Origin: Bacteroidota bacterium
GTDB lineage: Bacteria > Bacteroidota > Bacteroidia > Chitinophagales > UBA8649
DNA length: 7,183 bases
Direction: 5' to 3'
Assembly: GCA_003447535.1 (NCBI GenBank)
Contig: DLYY01000075.1
Coordinates: forward strand, 510 to 7,692
Below, piece by piece: positions 1 through 5,111 of the stretch. The notes below the pieces were generated by a model that was not told the origin of the DNA, made no database searches, and saw only the letters and a program-made list of their open reading frames with translations. A program made the position numbers and the translations under genes. Numbering within the stretch: the stretch's first letter is position 1; each line of letters begins with the position of its first letter.

Positions 1-1226
1 AACGTTATCCCGCCAAGTGCAGCTACAATTTGAGGGATAACAATAAAGATGTTGAATATTCCCATAGCTAGTCCCATCTGACTTGCCTTGATTGAAGATG
101 ATAGCATCGCATAAGGCATTGATAAAATACTGCCCCAGGCCACTCCAATGCATGCATAGCTTAGATGAAGCATCTCGGGGCTTGTTACGAACTTCATAGA
201 GAAAAAGCCCGCGGCGCCGATTGCCAATGATAGCGCGTGAACCCAACGACGATTTACCTTTCGCTTAGATGAGAAAAATGTTAAGATGAGTGCAAAGGCC
301 ATCGAAGACAAGCCATACGTTCCCATATACGCCCCAGCTTGGGTTGTTGCTTTTTCATTGGCAACCTTCAAGGAATTGTACGTCGAAGCCTCAGCATCCA
401 CTTGCATATTGTATACCTCCTCATTGGGCGAAGGTGCCTCAAAGACATGATCGACCAAGGCTAGTGTGGCAAAGTTCCACATGGTAAAAAATGCAAACCA
501 TGAAAAGAATTGAACGACAGCGAGTTTTGCCATTACAGGGTTGAATTGAAAACCTTCGCTGGATTCCATCTCACTTTTTTCGCTGTAATCAACCATTTCT
601 TCTGGACTATATTCTTTGGTCGTGAATACAGTGATTAATATGGAGGCCAAAAAGACAAATGCTCCTACTGCAAATGCAATTTTCACATTCAAAGGAACAC
701 CTGTGCTCGCTTCATCAGGAAGCTGAAAAACCGTATCAACAAACCAAGGCAAATTGCTTGCAATCCATGTTCCTACTCCAATAACAAGTGTCTGAACTAC
801 AAAACCATAGGTTCGCTGCTCATTAGATAACTTGTCAGCCACTAAAGCGCGAAAGGGCTCCATACTAACATTGATTGAGGCATCTAACAACCATAGACAT
901 CCGGCAGCCACCCATAGCGTGGGAGAATGAGGCACAAAAAAGAGTACAATAGATGCCAATACTGCTCCAATTAAAAAGTATGGCCTCCTTCTACCGAGGC
1001 GGGAATGCCAAGTACGGTCACTGAAATAACCGATAATGGGCTGAACAATAAGACCGGTTAAAGGGGCTGCAATCCACAGCAGAGGAATCTCATCTATGGA
1101 TGCGCCAAGTGAGACAAAAATAGAGCTCATAAATCCTCCTTGTAAGGCAAAGCCAAACTGGATTCCGAGGAAGCCAAAGCTCATGTTCCAAATTTGCCAG
1201 AACGACAATTGTGGTTTGGTTTTCAT
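1..1226 (-). CDS. SLC45/GPH-like MFS sugar transporter, C-terminus cut by window edge
   Basis: Inner-membrane secondary transporter, probably a proton-linked importer of maltose, maltodextrin or a related disaccharide. Translating the minus strand from the ATG at 1226 gives 408 uninterrupted codons to the left edge. The protein is very hydrophobic, with about 11 membrane segments visible. The loop after TM2 reads D70-RTWHSRLGRRRP-82, the charged signature of the SLC45/sucrose-symporter type of MFS protein, and TM4 is followed by the family-like stretch N119..EPFRALVAD131. A polar insert at about residues 262-298 separates TM7 and TM8. Relatives are usually about 440-500 aa, so TM12 and the tail are probably missing. 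The start was chosen because MKTKPQLSFWQIWNMSFGF leads directly into TM1. There is no Shine-Dalgarno sequence, as is usual in Bacteroidota. The gene is divergent from the amylase pair, 42 bp away, which suggests a shared maltodextrin pathway. The family call is firm; the substrate is inferred from context. Confidence 0.9.
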   Translation of the reverse strand, partial: MKTKPQLSFWQIWNMSFGFLGIQFGFALQGGFMSSIFVSLGASIDEIPLLWIAAPLTGLIVQPIIGYFSDRTWHSRLGRRRPYFLIGAVLASIVLFFVPHSPTLWVAAGCLWLLDASINVSMEPFRALVADKLSNEQRTYGFVVQTLVIGVGTWIASNLPWFVDTVFQLPDEASTGVPLNVKIAFAVGAFVFLASILITVFTTKEYSPEEMVDYSEKSEMESSEGFQFNPVMAKLAVVQFFSWFAFFTMWNFATLALVDHVFEAPSPNEEVYNMQVDAEASTYNSLKVANEKATTQAGAYMGTYGLSSMAFALILTFFSSKRKVNRRWVHALSLAIGAAGFFSMKFVTSPEMLHLSYACIGVAWGSILSMPYAMLSSSIKASQMGLAMGIFNIFIVIPQIVAALGGIT

Positions 1227-1239
1227 TTGTTTAGATTTG
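1209..1239 (+). promoter_or_regulatory. Bacteroidota-type promoter for the GH13 lipoprotein operon
   Basis: TTG at 1209-1211, a 20-nt spacer, then TAGATTTG at 1232-1239 matches the flavobacterial consensus TTG-N17-23-TAnnTTTG exactly. Transcription would begin near 1243-1247, leaving a 5' leader of about 25 nt before the ATG at 1269. The upstream element lies inside the first codons of the divergent transporter gene, so the two genes share regulatory space. I found no equally good TAnnTTTG element on the minus strand for the transporter. The match is seen in the sequence; activity is inferred. Confidence 0.6.
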
Positions 1240-1258
1240 GTATTATCAAGATACCGAA
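1236..1258. promoter_or_regulatory. Imperfect inverted repeat, candidate operator
   Basis: GGTAT (1239-1243) and ATACC (1251-1255) form an inverted repeat with a 7-nt spacer. Extending the comparison over 1236-1258 around centre 1247 gives about 17 of 23 symmetric positions. The site overlaps the end of the TAGATTTG promoter element and the predicted transcription start, which suits a repressor. It also lies about 10 nt upstream of the transporter's start codon region, so one regulator could act on both genes. Flavobacterial maltose loci are often controlled by LacI-family proteins, but no regulator gene is in this window, and short inverted repeats also arise by chance. Confidence 0.35.
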
Positions 1259-1268
1259 TCTTATCGTT

Positions 1269-3665
1269 ATGAAGCCTTATACTCTGCCCAGAAATCTGTG
1301 GATTACTGCAGGAATTTTATGCTCGACCTTCCTTTCATGTGATTTTTTCTCCTCCGCGGAAAAACTTAGCCTCAACCGTCAGCAACATCATGCCTATCAT
1401 CGAAATCATATACTGACACTTGATTTGGGATCGACCTCTTTTTCGCCGATAGATTTTGGCTTTAACGCTCCGTTTACCGATGTTGATTGTCCTGATGGAA
1501 TAGAATGTTCTCTTGAGGAAAAAGGAGAGCGTCTTGTCGTGAAACCGTCCGACAGATTGGATCTACTGTATTCCATTAAAGCAAGCAGTGAAGAATATTC
1601 TAATGCCCGTATTGTGAGAGGGCCTCGCAAGCAAATAGCGACCCTTACCTTTCCCACAACAGAAGGCTACACTAATCTCAGGCTTTCAGGCGACGTAAAT
1701 AATTGGATTCCTAAAGCAATGGAGTTAAGGGACGGAATATGGCATTATACCGACACCTTAAACCCTGGCCGATATTCCTATCAACTGGTTGCAGATATTG
1801 ATAATGGCTATTCCGTATCGACTGACAACTGGTCTGTAGATCCGAACAATCAGGATTCAACGGGTAATGGGATGGGAGGTTTTAACTCCGTTTGGACGGT
1901 TGAATCAACTTCCGAAGCGGCCTTCCCCTTATCATGGAGAGGCTACGATTACAAGGTGAGTGTAATAGTAGACGAACCACTCAGCCGATGTATCGCCCTT
2001 TGGAACGGCAAAATTCTACTAGATAAAGAACTTAATGCTGACCACTCTTTAACTATACCTGAGGCAGCCAAATCTATTGAGCGGTCGTACATCACTCTCA
2101 TCGCTCAACAAGGCAATAGCCTCAGTCAAGACGTGGTTATCCCATTGCAATACGGACAGGTCATTGTTCATCCGAAGAATAAACTTACGCGATCTGATTA
2201 CGAAAATTGGAGATTGTACTTCGTCTTAGTCGATCGATTTAAGAATGGAAACTTGGCAAACGACCACCCTGTAGAGGATGAACGTATCCATCCAAAAGCC
2301 AATTATTACGGAGGGGACTTAGAAGGTATCCAAGCAGCTATTACAAACGGATATTTTAATAAACTCGGAACCAACGGCCTCTGGATTTCTCCTATTGCTC
2401 AAAATCCATGGGGCGCTTATCAAGAATGGATGGAGCCCAAGCGCTTTTACTCAGGATACCACGGCTATTGGCCTAAATCATCAAGCAAAGTAGATGAGCG
2501 CTTTGGAAGCAATGAAATCTTCGCGGGCCTAATCAAGGATGCCCACACCAACAACCACAGCGTTATTCTTGACTTTGTTGCCAATCACGTGCATGAAGAA
2601 CATCCATTAATTATTAATCATCCCGATTGGAAAACACCGTTTTACCTCGAAGACAGCGTACCAAACATTCGAATATGGGATGCCGAGCGCCTGACGACTT
2701 GGTTTGATCCTTTCTTGCCTACCCTGGACTTAGAGAATCCTGAGGTTCGAAAAAATCAAGTGGACTCCGCCGCTTTTTGGATGGAAAACTTTGATTTGGA
2801 CGGCTTCCGACATGACGCCACCAAACATATACCCTATTCCTTTTGGGAGGCTCTAACCCAAACAATTTATTCGCAGAGCCGGGCTAAGCATCAAGCTATG
2901 CCTTTCCAAATCGGGGAAACCTTTGGTACACGTGAATTGATTGGAAGTTATGTGCGGCCTTCAAGACTCGATGCACAATTTGACTTCAATTTATACTTCG
3001 ATGCCATCAACTGCTTTGCCTACGAAGACGGTTCGCTGATTAACCTTGCGAAATCACTCGATGAAAGCTTAACCTATTATGGCTTCCATCACCTGATGGG
3101 AAACATTTCAGGAAATCACGATTTAACACGCTTTATCTCCCTCGCCAGCGGAGATATTGACCGTAATGAGGATCCGAAGATTGCCGGGTGGACTCGAGAT
3201 ATTCAAGTCACAGACACGATTGGATATGCCCGTCTGAAACTCCTACATGCATGGAACTATGCCATACCCGGCATCCCGATTTTGTTTTACGGCGATGAGA
3301 TTGGTATCCCCGGAGGTAATGACCCCGACAATCGTCGTATGATGTACTTTGAGGGATGGAATCGCTTTGAAAAAGGAGTGCATGACATCGTTCAAAAATT
3401 AAACACCTATCGTAGCAACCATATGAGCTTGATTTTTGGAGACTGGAGAGTCATTGAAACAAGCAAAGACTACCTCATTGCAGAACGCCATTATAACGAT
3501 GAGATAACACGTATTTATCTCAATAAATCAACCGCATCCCATATCTTTACCCTACCGTGTAAGGAGGCATGTGTAACCGACCGGCTACACATGCAATCTC
3601 CAGCAGACCTAATCGACCTAGAACCTTATTCCTTTCAATATATAACCTATCGAATATGCGACTAA
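1269..3665 (+). CDS. Multidomain GH13 alpha-amylase-family lipoprotein with CBM48-like module (798 aa)
   Basis: Predicted alpha-glucan hydrolase (alpha-amylase/neopullulanase-like) attached to a membrane by a lipid. The ATG at 1269 begins a signal peptide with a hydrophobic core and a lipobox FLS-C24. An in-frame ATG at 1194 was rejected because it lies inside the divergent transporter gene, upstream of the promoter, and would bury the signal peptide. Domains: an unrecognised beta-rich region with C74 and C80 (about 25-120); a CBM48/AMPK-type glycogen-binding-like module with LRLSGDVNNW and a tyrosine-rich core (about 123-212); a second beta-sandwich-like linker domain (about 213-305); then the catalytic barrel, opening with YFVLVDRFKNGN. 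All four GH13 regions are intact: DFVANH 435-440, GFRHDATKH 512-520 with nucleophile D516, acid/base E550 in IGETF, and GNHD 615-618 with D618. A C-terminal beta domain carries C764 and C768. It overlaps the next gene by 10 bp. The family is certain; exact linkage specificity and which membrane face it occupies are not. Confidence 0.93.
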   Translation: MKPYTLPRNLWITAGILCSTFLSCDFFSSAEKLSLNRQQHHAYHRNHILTLDLGSTSFSPIDFGFNAPFTDVDCPDGIECSLEEKGERLVVKPSDRLDLLYSIKASSEEYSNARIVRGPRKQIATLTFPTTEGYTNLRLSGDVNNWIPKAMELRDGIWHYTDTLNPGRYSYQLVADIDNGYSVSTDNWSVDPNNQDSTGNGMGGFNSVWTVESTSEAAFPLSWRGYDYKVSVIVDEPLSRCIALWNGKILLDKELNADHSLTIPEAAKSIERSYITLIAQQGNSLSQDVVIPLQYGQVIVHPKNKLTRSDYENWRLYFVLVDRFKNGNLANDHPVEDERIHPKANYYGGDLEGIQAAITNGYFNKLGTNGLWISPIAQNPWGAYQEWMEPKRFYSGYHGYWPKSSSKVDERFGSNEIFAGLIKDAHTNNHSVILDFVANHVHEEHPLIINHPDWKTPFYLEDSVPNIRIWDAERLTTWFDPFLPTLDLENPEVRKNQVDSAAFWMENFDLDGFRHDATKHIPYSFWEALTQTIYSQSRAKHQAMPFQIGETFGTRELIGSYVRPSRLDAQFDFNLYFDAINCFAYEDGSLINLAKSLDESLTYYGFHHLMGNISGNHDLTRFISLASGDIDRNEDPKIAGWTRDIQVTDTIGYARLKLLHAWNYAIPGIPILFYGDEIGIPGGNDPDNRRMMYFEGWNRFEKGVHDIVQKLNTYRSNHMSLIFGDWRVIETSKDYLIAERHYNDEITRIYLNKSTASHIFTLPCKEACVTDRLHMQSPADLIDLEPYSFQYITYRICD

Positions 3666-5056
3666 TCAAAAACCCTCTCTCAGTTTTAATATTTTCTTTG
3701 TTCGCCTTTTCGGCGTTGACCTCATGTGAATCTGAGGCCGTAGGCCGTAAGATCAACGTACCTGAGGAAGAAGGAAGTCCTGTATCAGCTAACCAACTGA
3801 CACCCCCAGAATGGTCAAAGGATGCCATTATCTACGAAATCAATGTTCGCCAGTATTCTCCCGCTGGAGATTTTGCAGCGGTAACAAGTGACCTCGCTCG
3901 TATTAAAGACCTTGGGGTTGATATCCTGTGGGTTATGCCGATTCACCCCATTGGCTTAGACCGACGAAAAGGAAGTCTTGGTAGCTATTACAGCGTACAA
4001 GATTATAAGGCGGTGAATCCCGAATTTGGCACAGACGCTGACTTCAAAACCTTTGTTGATGAAGCACACAATCACGGTATGAAAGTCATCTTAGACTGGG
4101 TGGCCAATCATAGCGCATGGGATAATGTTTGGTATCCGCAACACGATGACTTTTATACAAAAGATAGCGTAACTGGGGAGCGTATTCCCCCCGTTGAAGA
4201 TTGGGCAGATGTAGCCGATCTGAATTATAGCAATATAGAAATGCGCGATTCGATGCTTGATGCATTCCGCTATTGGGTGGAAGAATTTGACATTGACGGT
4301 TATCGCTGCGATGTAGCAGGCATGGTACCTATTGACTTTTGGCAAGATATGAGCAAAGAAGTGCGATCAATCAAACCTGATGCCTTCCTTCTTGCTGAGG
4401 CCGATGAAGTCATCATGCACGACAACGCCTTTCATATGACCTATGGTTGGGAAAACCATCATATTCTTAATGAAATAGCCAAGGGGCACATGACCGCCAA
4501 CGATTTACTCGCCTATTTCACCAAGAATGACAATTCGTATGGTCAATCTGCCTACCGTATGTACTTCACTTCCAATCATGACGAGAACACATGGAATGGA
4601 ACAGTTTGGGAGAGAATGAGTGATGCTGCTCGAACCATGGCAGCATTAACCTATGTCATGCCTTCTTCTATGCCGCTTATCTACAATGGCCAAGAAGATA
4701 GTCTAGCCCATCGATTAGCCTTTTTTGATAAAGATGAAATTGGATGGAGTGGTCGAGAAGTAATGGGTGACTTCTACCGTGAACTCAACGCATTGAAAAA
4801 AAGCAATGAGGCCCTTTGGAACGGAGATTTCGGTGGGGATTACACAGTACGTCTTGAAAAAGGAAGCGTTCTTGTCCTTGAGCGCTCAAAGGGCGACAAT
4901 CAAATTCTTGCCGTATTTAACCTGTCTAATCTTCCAGTTCTTATGGACGCTGGTTTGACTGACGTAGCCAATTTGACCTTAGAAACAAGTCGATATGCTA
5001 GCTCTGATATCACATCCTTAGTGGCATGGGATTATCTGATTTATTCCAACAATTAG
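3656..5056 (+). CDS. GH13 alpha-amylase-family lipoprotein (466 aa)
   Basis: Compact glycoside hydrolase acting on alpha-glucans or maltooligosaccharides. The start at 3656 gives a clean lipoprotein signal peptide with lipobox LTS-C24 followed by acidic ESE. An upstream in-frame ATG at 3569 would put 29 polar residues in front and was rejected. The ATG lies within the last 10 bp of the preceding gene, so the two are very likely co-transcribed and translationally coupled. The barrel begins at about residue 58 (DAIIYEINVRQYSP). GH13 regions: DWVANH 147-152; GYRCDVAGMVP with nucleophile D219; acid/base E248 in LLAEAD; SNHDEN with N307, H308 and D309. Region II lacks the Lys-His pair found in classical alpha-amylases and in the upstream enzyme. 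There is no carbohydrate-binding module, only a short C-terminal beta domain (about 375-466). A catalytically competent GH13 enzyme is well supported; the choice between endo-amylase, maltogenic amylase, glucosidase or transglucosylase is open. The hairpin just after the stop ends the transcript. Confidence 0.92.
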   Translation: MRLIKNPLSVLIFSLFAFSALTSCESEAVGRKINVPEEEGSPVSANQLTPPEWSKDAIIYEINVRQYSPAGDFAAVTSDLARIKDLGVDILWVMPIHPIGLDRRKGSLGSYYSVQDYKAVNPEFGTDADFKTFVDEAHNHGMKVILDWVANHSAWDNVWYPQHDDFYTKDSVTGERIPPVEDWADVADLNYSNIEMRDSMLDAFRYWVEEFDIDGYRCDVAGMVPIDFWQDMSKEVRSIKPDAFLLAEADEVIMHDNAFHMTYGWENHHILNEIAKGHMTANDLLAYFTKNDNSYGQSAYRMYFTSNHDENTWNGTVWERMSDAARTMAALTYVMPSSMPLIYNGQEDSLAHRLAFFDKDEIGWSGREVMGDFYRELNALKKSNEALWNGDFGGDYTVRLEKGSVLVLERSKGDNQILAVFNLSNLPVLMDAGLTDVANLTLETSRYASSDITSLVAWDYLIYSNN

Positions 5057-5060
5057 CATA

Positions 5061-5089
5061 AAAAAGCCTAGTAGTTTACTAGGCTTTTT
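5061..5089. terminator. Bidirectional intrinsic terminator between convergent genes
   Basis: AAAAAGCCTAGTA (5061-5073) and TACTAGGCTTTTT (5077-5089) are perfectly complementary, forming a 13-bp stem with a 3-nt loop; in practice the loop may open to 5 nt. The core is GC-containing and is flanked by an A-tract on one side and a T-tract on the other, so it reads as stem plus U-run on both strands. It starts 4 nt after the stop at 5056 and lies 22 nt beyond the stop of the minus-strand gene at 5112, where it could end both transcripts. Confidence 0.88.
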
Positions 5090-5111
5090 AGTTAGATATA
5101 ACTTTTACTTC

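Noticed and set aside
290..487. Small open frame on the plus strand opposite the transporter
   Set aside because: It is antisense to a clear membrane-protein coding frame and its translation is low-complexity with no recognisable domain; it is a shadow frame.
1194..1268. In-frame upstream ATG extending the 798-aa GH13 protein by 25 residues
   Set aside because: It lies within the divergent transporter gene and upstream of the predicted transcription start, and it would place 25 residues before an otherwise standard lipoprotein signal peptide.
1227..1350. Search for a minus-strand TAnnTTTG promoter for the transporter
   Set aside because: Only a poor match was seen (TATCTTGA on the minus strand near 1247-1254) without a suitable upstream TTG, so no promoter is annotated for that gene.
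3569..3655. In-frame upstream ATG extending the 466-aa GH13 protein by 29 residues
   Set aside because: The extension is polar and arginine/proline-rich, overlaps the conserved end of the preceding enzyme in another frame, and would block recognition of the LTSC lipobox signal peptide.
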